Numbered from the stretch's first letter, positions 20,930 through 32,919 are shown. The stretch is 64,000 nucleotides of DNA from Dichetophora obliterata (GCA_963920525.1 OY986438.1:77243560-77307559); one strand, 5' to 3'. Numbers and translations: made by a program. Notes: generated by a model from the letters alone, not told the origin.

Positions 20930-23031
20930 TTCCTCCATACTTCCTCTTGGTTTCCACGAATTACATTGGTATTGATTCAGAGGTGAGCGCGAATCCCATT
21001 AACAAAGAAAACAAAAGAATTTTGGAAAGCCGCCCTTATCGATGATCCCTTGCAAAATGTTGATTACCTTCAAATCACAGCAAATCTTCCATTTATTTTC
21101 GTAGTATTTGATTTTTTCCATTATATCTTTCAATGTTTCATAGCTTTCTTTCATGTTAATACCCATTGCTAGCGGAATGGAAGGTTTTCGGTCGACACAT
21201 GCAACAACACTGCTTTCAAGCTTGAAACAGAATCATCAATAAATAATCTCCACCCACTAGCCATGTAGTTCATTCCCATTTTTACCACCAAAGCTTTTAC
21301 ATCGTTGCAGTTAGCGAACGAATTGTCATCATTTAGAGTGTAGAGGCTCTGAAATTCAGCTTGCCGTTTGCGGTACGCCGAAGAGTTCACATTACCATGT
21401 GTGAGTTTTCTTTGCTTTAAAAACGCTGTCAAAAATATGGCATGTCGCTGCGATTGTCCCAATATGGCCACAATGAAATCCATTTCCATTTGTGTTATTA
21501 GTTGTGGTCCATCTCTTCCCTGTTGGGGCTCATAATCGGTATCAAATGGATCTTCATAAGTAACACCACTTGCTCTAGTCATTCCTGTACATTCTGTACT
21601 ACGATCTGGAGTTGACGGCCTTGGTGATACAAAATTATCAGGTGCAAGCACTGGTATTGTAGCTGTTACAGTTGCTTTATAACTTTTGTTCCTTTCAGCA
21701 TATCGATTTAGACCACATGTGTAATTTACGCATGTATAGCAACTGGTTTCATCATGATCACCGGGGAGATTAATTCAGTTTACCGGCTTACAATACTTCA
21801 TACTATGTTTGCCTTCACTCAACCATGCCATGAGATTGTTATAACATTGGCGACACACTGTATTAGGTGTGTAATTTTCACCGGTCAAGTCTACTTCGTC
21901 CAAAAACAACTTATATGCTTTCTTGAATTGACTAGTTAAAAGATTCTCTTCCTTTTGCAATGTTGCATAGGTTAGGTTAGGTTAAACCGGATGCCTTCGT
22001 GAAGGCTCACATAGACCAATTCAGGTCCTTAGTGTTACCGGTGGCGAACAAAAGGAACCTTTGTGTTTGTTTAAAAGTCTTTAAAGATTTGCTTTGAATT
22101 CGCAAACCTTAGGAGGGATTCCAGAGACACCTTGGCTACATCTTTAAGCGACGGGAATGTCGATGAGCCTAGGTATTTTAGTCTCGATCCAAGTAGGGCG
22201 GGGCATGTGCATGGTAGGTGCTCCAGGGTCTCCACTGTGCCCGGTTCCTTGCACTTCCTGCAGTTGTCATCCGTGGTGATGCCAAGCTTCCTCGCGTGGG
22301 CTGCCGTCATGCAGTGACCAGTGAGCATGCCCACAAGTGTCCTGCAATCTTTGCGCGGGTGTGCCAAGATGAACAGAGTTCGTTTTTCGCATTGTTCATT
22401 GTACATGATTTTCGAGATTTTGCACGATGTCGTATCTCTCCATCTACAATTCACTGCTAGTGTGGCTCTTCTTTCGAGGTTCCTGTACAACTCTTGTAGC
22501 GGAGTAAGTACATGTTCTGCGCGTTCTGATTCGAGCCCGGCGCCTTCCTTTGCTAAACCATCTGCCATCTCGTTTCCCTCAATGCCCTGGTGGCTAGGGA
22601 CCCAGTAAATGTGCACTCTTTTCGAAGCTTATAGTGCATCTAGTGCATCTCTGCCAGCAAAGACACTTTTGGACTTGATGCTAGCGGAGCGCATGGATTT
22701 GATCGCCGCTTGACTGTCAACGAAAATGTTGATGTTAGAGTGTTGTGTGTCCATGCTGAGGGCTATCTCAGCAGCCTTCCTTATGGCAAATATTTCCGCC
22801 TGGAAGATACTGCAGTGGTTCGGCTTTATATGGCTGCCTTATATTAGGCTCTGCACAATACACCGCCGCACCTACCCCCGTAGTCATTTTGGAGCCGTCT
22901 GTAAATATGTTGACCGCCTGCTGTGCTTGTTCTATACCTTTGCACCAGTCATTTGGTCCCAGAAGAGTTCGGCAATGTTGTATAACTTTTTTTTCTGATT
23001 TGATGACCGCAAACGTAGCAAAATAAATCAA
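20930..23031 (-). pseudogene. TE-type ORF of unknown class with CYVCG zinc motif
   Basis: On the - strand the reading starts near 23020 with FCYVCGHQIRKKS, is interrupted by a LINE at 21970-22971, and continues with FKKAYKLFLDEVDLTGENY, VCRQCYNNLMAWLSEGKHS and DHDETSCYTCVNY. The long open frame 21651-21169 has MEMDFIVAILGQSQRHAIFL and NYMASGWRLFIDDSVSSLKA plus VLLHV. It continues in broken frames to 20930 (FPKFFCFL...WDSRSP). These blocks belong to a multi-copy ORF common in arthropod and cnidarian genomes. I recall the family by sequence but not its transposon class. The paired cysteines suggest zinc fingers at the N-terminus. Confidence 0.6.
21970..22971 (-). mobile_element. 5'-truncated RNase H LINE with TAACC tail (copy 1)
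   Basis: The element is flanked by a 13-bp target duplication, GCAATGTTGCATA (21957-21969) and GCAATGTTGTATA (22972-22984), differing at one base. On the - strand it encodes the end of RNase H (IYWVPSHQGIEGNEMADGLAKEG near 22600) and the zinc motif CRKCKEPGTVETLEHLPCTC near 22240. A frame of 181 codons (22616-22071) is open. Its 3' end is TTAACCTAACCTAACC, i.e. GGTTAGGTTAGGTTAA on the + strand. It is homologous to 47846-49236. Confidence 0.92.
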
Positions 23032-23034
23032 TAT

Positions 23035-24970
23035 TTTAACACTGCATATTGAAATTGTCAGTTGCCAATGTTGTGTGCGAATTATGCTGTAGCACTTTAA
23101 CTTCTTTAACTTTCACTTTATAACTTTCACCGCTGAGCTCTCGTTGACGTCGCGCTGTGTAATGCCTCGATGTGAGCGCCGTGTCGCTTTTATATTGTGT
23201 GCTGCGTCCCTTGTTGCGTGTGCTGAGCTTACTGCATTGCCTGTGCTGCTGCTGTCGGTGCGTGATCGCGTGATACCTAAGCGCTACCTTAACGGTATTA
23301 GCCCTTGGATAAACACATGGTTCTGGCCAGGCATATTTAATTTTTGAGCGTTAATTAAACATACAAGACATTGAACATGACAAGAGCTACAATGTGAATT
23401 CAATGCAGATGTTTGCTTCCAGGTAGTTTTTTGATAGAAGTTTTTTTGATGTTCACAATTTTATCTTTATGACAGGATCTAAAATGTGTTTCCAGGTATT
23501 TTTTTTATATTTTGGGTTGTTTTTATGTGAATTCAATGCAGATGTTTGCTTCCAGGTAGTTGTTTGACAGTTTGGGCACGGGAACTCACCCACCAGCTTG
23601 AGAATTTTTATTAGAATGCACTTACTATCAGTGAAGGTACAGTGCACTCACACACTCGGCCTCCTGACTGACAATTATTTACGTTCAAAGTTTTGAAATC
23701 AACTTTTTTTTAAGAAATCGCTTATTTTCTTACACTTCAATTGTTTTTTTTACTAGGGCTGTTTTTTGAGAAAACCAGATTTTTATTAAAAAAGTGAGGT
23801 TAATTTTTTTTTTAATTTTCCCCAATGAGTTAATAAAAATTAACATATTTATGTAAAGATTTATAGCGTTTTCAAAGGTCTTCTCAACGATACCCATCTA
23901 AACCAATTCGGATAAGAAATGGGTGAGATATGAGCGATTATATACTCAAGCTATAAAGGCCTATATCTCAAGAAGTTGGATCGGCCTCCTTAAAAAAACT
24001 TTGGGGTTTAAATCAGCGTTGTAAGCACTACCAGGCCAAAGAAAATCGGTGTATTTTTCATAAAGTAAATTTGTTCGTAAAAGCGGAAAATAAAAAAACG
24101 CTTTTTGGTCATTTTTTAAAGTTTTTGCGATTTTGACCTTGAAGATGAAGTTTTTTATTATATATGTTTACAATTTTTGTTCTTTATTACAAGAGCTACA
24201 ATTTTTCCTCAGAGAGTAAATCAAAATTCCGAACGGTTTGCAAGATATGAGTTTGAGAAAATTATAATTTTTTTGCAAAATGACACCGAGGCCCCACATC
24301 TTTGGAGGCCCATAAAAAACCTGGATGACTTTGGGCAAAACTGGGAGACAGGGGTCTTTTTTTTTGGTCTTTTAACACGTAGTGGTGTCCGTATATGGTT
24401 ATTTTTTTCGTGTTGCACTGTGTAATTCAAGTCTGAAATTTTATTCATATTGTTCTAGTATTTATATAACAATTTTTATTTTCTTGCTCTTATTCCAATT
24501 ATCATAATATTTATAAATCGTAATTATTTACAAAAAAATATAACTTAATTTTGTCATATGAAAATTCATCTTCAGTGACGAATATTTACAAATATGTGCA
24601 ATGTAAACATTAAACAATTCAACGACATTCAGCATGAATGTAATTTGTCACACTTTCATGTCAACGACACCTGTGTTTAATAACAAGCTTTGTTTTTGTT
24701 GCATATTTGTGTGTCAGCAATATGAGCTGCTGTTGAGTGACGTATGCGTTTGTAAACGTTAATCATATGTACACTACATCCTTCCCCAAAAAAAAAATAA
24801 TGATATTTGTTTACATTTCTTAAAATTTAAATAAATATCATTTGATATGTTCTTATGGTCTATAGCGCTGTGTATAACTATGTAATTTAAGTCAATATTA
24901 AATATCTTAATATTCTTGTCCAGATTGTACTAAATTTTTATTGTGTGTGTCATATGATTTATTGTCTAAT
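23035..24970. other. Non-coding repeat DNA
   Basis: 23393-23440 and 23526-23573 are copies of TGAATTCAATGCAGATGTTT plus GCTTCCAGGTAGT, about 133 bp apart. 23200-23140 on the - strand contains TATAAAAG, possibly the promoter of the interrupted ORF that starts at 23031. 23860-24420 shows no convincing coding frame despite an 82-codon ORF (24177-24425) mirrored on the other strand. 24430-24970 is AT-rich with nothing recognised. Confidence 0.45.
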
Positions 24971-24979
24971 AATGCTATT

Positions 24980-27400
24980 ATAATTGTTTTGTGAACTTAT
25001 CTTATATTGGCCTTTAAATGACTTATCATATTTATTTCTATTCTGTACTTTTAAATAAACATAATTACCTACATTGAAATTTGATTTATGTATATTTTTT
25101 TGATTATTACATCTTTTATTCTTAGTATCTATTAGGTTATTTCTAGCTTGTTCATGTGCATATCTTAATTTATATTTTAATTCGTTAAGATAATTATGTG
25201 CTTTATTCTTGATTACCTCGTATGGTAGTGAGCATGATCTACCAAAAACTAATTCAAACGGTTTGTGCTGCTATGCGGCATTGAATAATAAAAAGATGTG
25301 TAATATAGTAGCCAATCATCCCAATTATCTTTATCACCTGATGTCATTAAGTAATCGTTTAGTACTCTATGATTTATTTCTATTGAGCCTAACGTTTCAT
25401 GATGGAAAGATGGAAAAATGACGCGTTTGGAGTATCTGTCACTTAAAAATTTTCTTTAGTATATTTAGTTATCTATACTTTATTATAAATTTCACAATTA
25501 TTAATAAATTTTTTAACCATTTTTTCATGTTTTTCCAGACGAACTTCTGTTTAAACTTTCCTAAACATTTTCTGATACCACAATGTCCTCCTAATTTCGA
25601 GTTATGATGTTCTTCTATTAACCTGTGCATTTCTTGTTTATTAATGACCTGTCTTGGAGGTTCGTATAAAATAATATTCAAACATTCTTCGTTCTTTTTA
25701 TTCTTTTGCAGCTCATTAAATATATCTTTGAACTCACTTATGTTCACTTTTTCAAAAATTGTACTATTTCTTGGAAGCGCTACCTTTTAACATCTGCATT
25801 ATTCAACATGAATATTAACTTCTAAAAAATCAATTTCACGTCTGATAGAGAATTATCGGTAAATTCTACAACTACAGTGCTTGCTGCTATATTTATTTAA
25901 ACTCTTTTAGTACCTTTATATTCTTTAATACTTTTTCTAAATTCTATTTTCTTCACCCGCCTAGAGTCTGATATTGATACACAGTCCCAGATATGAAGGT
26001 GATCAATCCCCACTTTTGAGTCTAAGGCAATTGCACGGTTTTCTTTTATCTTTTCATTATTTTCTTTAATCTTCTTTTCTACGTTTTTCTTTATTGCGTG
26101 CGTAATAACATTCACATCATATTTTGGTATCATTTCTCTCAGTTTACTGGAATCTTTTTGTATTCTGGAAAGTACGTCCGCATTTGTGTTCATTTTTCCT
26201 TGCTTAAAATTTATCCCAAAGTCGTAGTCCATAAGGTCAACACGAATTCTGGTTAGTTTTGATGAAAGATTTGTATGTGTAAAAAGACTTACTAGCGGTC
26301 TATGGTCAGTGTAAACTATATACTTTCTACTCTACTAAATAGGAAAGGTAGGAAACAGGTTATCCCCCGGTGAATTGCTAATAACTCCTTTTCAATTATA
26401 GGTTTATTTAATTTGTGTTTGTTAAACGATTTGCTTGCATATGCTAATGGTTTGTCTGTCCCTATTTCTCCTTGTGACAATACTGCTCCTAGAGCATGAT
26501 TTGATGAATCTGTCGTTAAGATAAATGGCTTGGAGAAATCTGTATAACTGAGAATTGGAGGGCTCATAAGTTTATCTTTTAATGTACTAAAAGCTCAGTA
26601 CATTCTTCTGTCCAGCTTAAAATCTGTTTTTTCTTTAGTAATTGATTCAAAGGTTTAGCAATATCTGCAAAATCTTGAATAAATCTTCGGTAGTAATTGC
26701 AAAATGCAACGAATCTTCTTACTTCATCTGTATTTTCAGGTATAGGATAATTTTTAATTACTTCATGTTTTGCTGGGTCTGTACGTAGTCCTTCTGAAGT
26801 AATTAAATGACCAAGATATACCACCTCTGGTTACAAAAAGTTGCATTTTCCAGGATTAAGTTTCAAGTTATATTTGGGTAAACGTTGAAAAACTCTTGAT
26901 AAATTGACATTGTGTTCTCTTAGACTAGAACCAAACACAATTATATCATCTACGTATAGAAAAGCTGACGCATGTACTTCACTTAAAGCTATTGATAACA
27001 TTGATAATGTCCTTGATTTGTGGAAAAAGCTTCTTTGCTTAGTGGTATTTGGTGGAATGAACTGGTTATATCTAGAGTAGAAAAATACTAATTTGTCGAA
27101 AATGTCATCCGACAATAGTCGAAAATGGTTAGAGGGAATTTGTTATCAAATACTTTTTATTTAAAGATCTAAAATCTACAACTAGCCTCCATTTAGTTTT
27201 ATTTTCTTTACGCTTCTTTGGTACTATAAGTAATGGAGAGTTTGAGACTTGGTTACCTATTTCTTTTAATTGTGTGTGTGGTAATCTATAGTTTTTGAAG
27301 TGAAACTTCTTTAGCCGCGTATACAACAATACGGCGAATTGAACGGGGGAGTAAAACCAACGTAACACAAAAATGTAATGAAAAATTCTCAGAACTCAAA
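24980..27400 (-). pseudogene. Ty3/Gypsy pol relic (RT, RNase H, integrase)
   Basis: Reading the - strand: YRLPHTQLKEIGNQV and LVVDFRSLNKK (27290-27140, RT fingers), FLYVDDIIVFGSSL (about 26950, catalytic YVDD), the connection (VYLGHLITSEGLRTDPAK at 26820), RNase H-like FILTTDSSNHALGAVLSQGE (about 26530), then NADVLSRI. The integrase zinc finger (HRLIEEHHNS...GHCGIRKCL) lies at 25640-25570, part of the integrase core C-terminus near 25370 and YDKSFKGQYKIS at about 25000. Stops and frameshifts occur every few hundred bases, and most of the integrase core is missing. Gag, protease and LTRs were not found next to it. Confidence 0.85.
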
Positions 27401-27559
27401 TGAATAAAAAGAGTGGCATGAAGGAATAAACAAAAGCAAAGCAGTTGCTTCAAGTAACGAGAATGACAGTTCCTATTTAGGAGGTGTTTGAAAGGTTTAG
27501 CTTTTTGGTCATGAGACGATGTAAGATAAGTTTCATTCAGACATTTGCGCAATACTAAA

Positions 27560-28067
27560 GTGCTGTTTATAATAGGCGGACTGGACTGGAGTCTAATGCC
27601 ATTGTAACATGGCGAAACGCTTACAAACGGAGTAGTGATTATAATAGCTACGTCAATCCGTCTATTATAATCACCGCTTTATATAAGAAACTAATATAAT
27701 AGATTGCAAATTGTCACTTAATAACGTTTTATAATATTCCGTTCCATCTATTATAACCAAGGCTTAAAAGAGGATTCTGTGCGGCTGCTGATAACAAAAA
27801 TGACGGTATGGAACAGTGATGTTCCTCGACGCGTCGTCTTTAATTGTCGACCTTTACTTAACAATTGTCGATAGTGTAGAGAATGGTCTACGTTGTCGAG
27901 AATAGGTCTGTTCCCGTACTCAATTCAAGCAGCTTGAAGCAGTGATGGCATTTGCCTCTTTTGACATCATATCGAATCGAATTGAAAATGGTATAAAAAT
28001 TGGGCCCAAGCGTATCGAAAATAAAAAGAATAATAATTCAAATGTTATTTTTAAAATTCATAGCTTT
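27560..28067. other. Unassigned DNA
   Basis: No coding frame. It contains two related ATTATAAT blocks (27640-27670 and 27755-27765) and nothing else I can name. Confidence 0.4.
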
Positions 28068-28628
28068 GTAATGTTTTTAGTTAATTTTTGTTTTAATTAA
28101 AAGGACCTGCTCGAGTTTCTTTGCTGGCGCTTAAAAACGCCACTGGCTCTAAATATTTAATATTTTTTTTTTTGAATTGTCAGCCGGCATAAAAATGCAC
28201 TCAGGCTTGGAATAATTAAGTCAGCTGATTTGAAGCTTGTCTAATTACTAATTGTTTATTTGAAAAATTCGGTGCTTATAAAGCCAAATAACGGTATTTT
28301 CTTAAATCCAAAAAGTGCATAATTCTTAACATAAAAAGTGCGTGAGTGAAAAATAAATATTAACTTAATGTGTAAGTGCGTAATGCAAAATAAATATATA
28401 ACTAAAATAATAAACATTGAAAGTGCGCGAGTGAAAGAAAGCTAAATATTTACTAAGTGCGAAAGTGTGTAATGCATATAAGTATATAACCACGGGTCAT
28501 TGTGCGTGGTAAATAACAATGTACATAATCGCGTTCAATAATCTTTCTTACATAGTTTTTCAAAGACTCGAGTTACAGTGTAAGCAATAAGTTTGAATAC
28601 AGTGCGTATGTAAAGTAATTGTTAGTTG
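28068..28628 (+). repeat. LTR-like sequence homologous to the solo LTR at 41829
   Basis: 28097-28530 aligns in inverted orientation with 41880-42360. Shared blocks include GGACCTGC..., GCGCTTAAAAACGCCA, CAGCCGGCA, AGTCAGCTGATTT, a TATAAAG box at about 28276 and the GTGCGTAATGCA-type repeats at 28370. The right part (28585-28625) is also recognisable. By analogy with the solo LTR, 28068 is a likely left end. A foldback element begins at 28629 and obscures the right end. Confidence 0.65.
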
Positions 28629-28978
28629 CAGTGAAAATCGTATTCTAGGGATCAAAATAAGAAACTTTGCCCGAGGAACTATACCTCTGAAACGAATTCT
28701 AATGCCCCAACTTTTCCGTAGGGTCAAATTTTGAAAAATACCTCTTTGACCCATTTAGCTTTGACCCCAATCGAGCCACTGGCATGGGTAGACCGGCCCT
28801 CGAAAGTTAGTGGGGGTCAGTCATACATTTGGGCTCGATTGGGGCACTCTAAATGGGTCAAATAGGGATTTTTCAAAATTTGACCCTACGGAAAAGTTGG
28901 GGTATTAGAATTCGTTTTAGAGGTATAGTTCCTCGGGCAAAGTTTCTTATTTTGATCCCTAGAATACGATTATCACTG
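28629..28978. mobile_element. 350-bp foldback element
   Basis: Arms of about 150 bp are near-perfect inverted repeats. The left starts CAGTGAAAATCGTATTCTAG and the right, reversed, starts CAGTGATAATCGTATTCTAG. A loop at about 28786-28825 separates them. There is no open frame and no obvious target duplication. It could be a MITE; the superfamily is unknown. Confidence 0.8.
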
Positions 28979-30240
28979 AGCAATGGGCGAATTGCCTCCT
29001 CACAAATTGACCCGGCCTAATGTATATATTATATGTCTAAAGTATAGTAATGTTAGGTGTGTATCGATAGATTTGTGGCGGAACCTTCAGTGACGCCATC
29101 CCTCACTCTGCAGCTCTTCAAGCTACCCAGCGACACTCTGTCGCTATGTAATTAAAACCACACATAGCTGCCCACACTATGACTAACTTTGCTTGGCTTA
29201 TCACACAAAGTGCAAGCCAAGTAAAATATTCGTCATACATTAAGCTGCCGCTGAACTTATATTTCAGCAGGCATTCGAGCTGTTTATTTTAGCTCAAACG
29301 TGTTGACTTTCTCGCCTTCTGACGCTTTGTCATAAACGACAAATCGTCAACCATAGCGATGTCGCTGAGTAACGACTCACTGTGGCGGTCATATTACCGT
29401 TCTTAGTTTGTTGTACGCTTAGCGATCGTTGCCTGCCTGTTGTACTAGATACCCAACACGCAGACCATCGAGTCGCCAGCAAATAGCTGGTATGTGCAGC
29501 GTCGGCATTTTCTTATCACACTGTCCGTCGTGTCATTAGCGCTGATGACGAGTCGGACGTTTATAAATGCCAGCGTCATTGACCGCTGGCGTTTATTACA
29601 TTGTTTGCCGTTTTATAAACAATGAATAAAATTATATTAGTAGTGGCGGCTATGTGTGTGTTTGCGACGCTATACTTAGCGTTGCAGCGATTATTTAATT
29701 TGCTATGGTGGCATGGGCTCTGGTCCATGCTACCTTAATAATTCAGTTCCTCGTACGCGCGCAATCAGTCCGGCATCATAATTGCTGCATAAAATACTTA
29801 TTTCATATAACTTAATCCGTGTAAATATAGAATTAATTTAAAAGTGTTGGTTTTTTCTTTTAAATGTAAAAAATAAGAACTAACACTCACAGATTCATCT
29901 AAGGAATATCATATTGTTTATGTGTATTGTGTAGAAGAGTGGATGAATTTTGAATATATGCAGACAGACATGTAGGTGGAAAGACGGTGAAAAAGGAGTG
30001 AGGGATATTGTTGGATTGTACACAGGTGAACAAACGTGATGAATAGGGAATTTTAATGAATTAACGGAGGGATCTCACAGAGCCAAATCATATAACGTGA
30101 GTAGGTACGATATCGTCGGCCTAATTCTAATACGACGTAAGTGAAAATTATCTATTGTTCAGGAGGCAAAGAAAACTGTTTATTATATGTATGAAGTTCA
30201 TACGATAATGTATTGTTTCAAACGTTATACCTCCTTTTTT
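28979..30240. other. GC-richer unassigned stretch
   Basis: 29050-29800 is noticeably richer in G and C than its surroundings and has promoter-like TTATAAA sites at 29560 and 29614. A short perfect hairpin (GCCAGCG 29569-29575 with CGCTGGC 29584-29590) lies between them. It may be an LTR or a 5' region of an unidentified element, but no partner copy is visible in this window. Confidence 0.3.
29622..29738 (+). CDS. Possible 38-residue hydrophobic peptide
   Basis: An ATG shortly downstream of a TATAAA box opens 38 codons ending in TAA. It encodes one hydrophobic stretch (KIILVVAAMCVFATLYLAL) and a Trp-rich end (LLWWHGLWSMLP), which would suit a single-pass membrane peptide. No homologue is known to me, and a frame this short arises easily by chance. 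Confidence 0.15.
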   Translation: MNKIILVVAAMCVFATLYLALQRLFNLLWWHGLWSMLP

Positions 30241-30359
30241 TATAAAACATTAAAAGCTATAAAAGGACATAGATATAGTTTTGACCAATCTACCCAAACC
30301 GCTATTAAACCTTACTTTTACCAATTTTGACTTACATCCTATTAGAATTAGGGCGACAA

Positions 30360-31010
30360 TATGCCGGTTCCGGATCATGAAGCAGGAGCAAAGCAAAGAC
30401 ATAAACCAAGGATTGACGGAGTAGGAGCAGGATGTGCAAGTGGTGAAAAAGTGTAAGTGAATTTTAATGGGTGGTGAAATCGTGAGGGGAATTTGGATGG
30501 ATTGCACACAGGCGGACGTAGGAGTCAAATTTGTAGGAATTTTTTATGGAGCAGGAGAAATACCTAGAAAATTTTAATGGAGCAGGGGTCAAATCTGTAG
30601 AAATTTTTTATGGAGCAGGAGGAGAACCTAGAAAATTTTTGTTGAACAGGAGCCAAGAGTAGGTACGATATGCCGGTTCTGGCGCAGGATTAAAGATTGG
30701 TATGGGGGTTCTGGGTCAAGGAGGAGGAGCAGGAGCAGGATTTTGTATGGGGTTTCTGGGTCAAGGAGCAGGAGCAGGAACAAGGCAAAGACATAAACCA
30801 AGGATTAAGGATTGACGGAACAGGATCAGGATTAAAGCAAGTGGTGAAAAAGTGTAGGTAAATTTTAATGAGCGGTGAAATTGTGTGGGGAATTTTGATG
30901 GATTAAGGAGGCGGTCGTAGGAGTCAAATCTATAGAAAATTTTTATGGGGCGGAAGCCAAGTCTAGGGAAATTTTTATGGAGCAGGAGCCAAAACTAGGA
31001 ATGAGGCAAG
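30360..31010. repeat. Imperfect tandem array with GGAGCAGGAGC motif
   Basis: Two large units (30360-30550 and 30745-30925) share AGCAGGAGCAAAGCAAAGAC-like sequence, ACATAAACCAAGGATT, AAGTGGTGAAAAAGTGTA and TAGGAGTCAAAT. Between and after them a smaller unit, GTAGAAATTTTTTATGGAGC plus AGGAG, recurs at least five times. It is purine-rich on the + strand. No long frame exists. Confidence 0.75.
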
Positions 31011-31389
31011 AATTTTTTATTTTTATTTAATATGAAAAAAACCTAGAAGAAGGTAAGACACAACGCACCCTATGAATATAATGTACCGAAAAAATTATTT
31101 AAACGTAACATACCCTTTGAATATGTAGGTAGAACATTTTACTAAAAAAAATTACAACAAAGGCAATTTGTGACCTAAGTATAGAATAAATATTAGGTTT
31201 GTGCCTACAACACATTCATTTAGCGAATATCTGACGTGAACTTTGTGTATATAACATATTCATATAGAAACTGTCATGTGTTTGTTTTTTAAAGTGATCT
31301 ATTAATTTTAAGTGCAAGCGTGAGTTGCTGATCGCATTCAATAGCATACGTATAAGCGTTTAGTATATCTGATTGCATTCAATAGCATA

Positions 31390-32919
31390 CACTAGCTGTC
31401 ATAAGTCTACGTTCTTGAAAGGTTCAGTTTTTACAAATTTTTAAAAAACAACAAAAATCCGTGTTAAGTTTATATATGTTTATTAATTTAAATATATTAC
31501 TTCAGCCACTTTAAAATAGGAGATTATTTTGGAAACACATTATCATAGTTTTAAAAAAACTACAAAAAAAACTTAAAATTTTCAAAATTTGTACTTCAAA
31601 AGCCTACGCTCTTAAGAAAAATAATAAATAAAATAGTAAAAAACAAAAAAATTAAGCACAACGTTAGTATCCGGTTGGATATGGATAGCCTCGACGTTTG
31701 AGAACCTCTCTGACCCTATTTTGCATGGAATTTAACCAGGTTATCTTAACCAGGATATCTTATTCCCCTTTTCTTTGAGCACGTTCTTTAGCATTTTTTT
31801 ACTAGTTATGGTTCGATGACGGATTTTTCTCTCTAGTTATGCTTTATTAATGCTATAAATCTAGGTGCTCTATTGGATTTTTATCTGGAGATTGTGGCGG
31901 AGTATGCAGGTTTTTTGAGACATTGTACAGGATCCAAAAATTCCAGATTGCCTACTCCTCCAGCTGCCATACATCCCCATATCATGACTCCTCTTCTACC
32001 CTGCTTGATTGTCGACAGCAAATTTTCTTTATTAAGAGCAGTATTTTTCTTCCTCCATACAACTTCTCCTCCTTTAATTCCAAATATACAAAATTTGCTT
32101 TCGTCTGAAAAAATTACTTTTATCCAAAAGTCAGGCAGCATATTTACATATTTATTGGCAAAATCTATACGTTTTTTTTTGTTTATCAAGGAGATTTCTT
32201 TCGGCCGACATGAACATGGTAGCCGGCTTTTATTAAAATTCTTCTAGCTATGTATTCACTAATTGTATTTTTAAACTTTTGGTTGACATCAGCCGTTATT
32301 TGGAGCGCTGTTGTTTTTGATTCTTCTTAATAAAGGACACTACACTTTGAGACTCCCTATCTATTAATTTGCGTGCACGGCCAGATCTTGGCTTGGAAGT
32401 TATTATTCCGGTTTTTTCAAAGTTTTGAATTATTGTTTGCACTGATGTCCATGCTCTTCCAATAGTTCTTCCTGTTTTCCGATAATTTTGACCATCTTTC
32501 CAAAGTTTTAAAATTATTTTTTTTTTCATCAACCTTTATTTCTTTTCTCTTCTCATCCATTGTATAAAACTTTTGAAAAGCAAAAACTGTATCCGTATGA
32601 TTTTTTTTTGAAATTTTTAAATATGTATTTTACTTTAGTGAAGATGAAATGGCACTTAGCACAGAACTAGCACAAAACAACAGGTTTTAAGAAATGAGCG
32701 TACACTTTTGAAGTTTTTGCAAAACTGTGGCGTCATCAGTGCCGTTATTTCCAACGTTCATTAATCGAATTTGAGAAAAAAATGTGCGCAGCATCATTAG
32801 TGAAGTGATGTGCACAACAAATAGTCGAAATAAATTGAAACAAATGTTAGGTCTTTTGAAATTTTATAACTAAAGAAGAGTTTTTTTTCAATGGAAGCGT
32901 AGATTTATAACACCTAGTG
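31390..32919 (-). mobile_element. Tc1-like element with broken transposase
   Basis: The ends CACTAGCTGTCATAAGTCTACG (31390) and its inverted partner (reverse complement CACTAGGTGTTATAAATCTACG, ending at 32919) are each flanked by TA. Second, inner inverted copies of a TACGCTC...TTTTGAAGT motif lie near 31592 and 32694, giving the nested inverted-repeat layout of some Tc1 relatives. The - strand transposase starts about 32545. It has a paired-type DNA-binding region (TGRTIGRAWTSVQTIIQNFE; SKPRSGRARKL), then SDESKF at about 32110 (first catalytic Asp) and GVMIWGCMAAGGVGN. PDKNPIEHL near 31850 is the final catalytic block. The middle catalytic Asp region is deleted, and frameshifts lie near 32290 and 31880. 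Confidence 0.85.

Noticed and set aside
21970..21985. TTAGG-like run as an internal telomere array
   Set aside because: Under three repeat units, and always at the end of the same LINE, so it is that element's tail.
22132..22608. Three + strand frames of 61-95 codons
   Set aside because: They are antisense shadows of the LINE RNase H/zinc region on the - strand, and recur at 47937-48480 for the same reason.
24177..24448. Overlapping frames of 82 and 75 codons on opposite strands
   Set aside because: Mutually antisense, no domain, no repeat partner to suggest selection.
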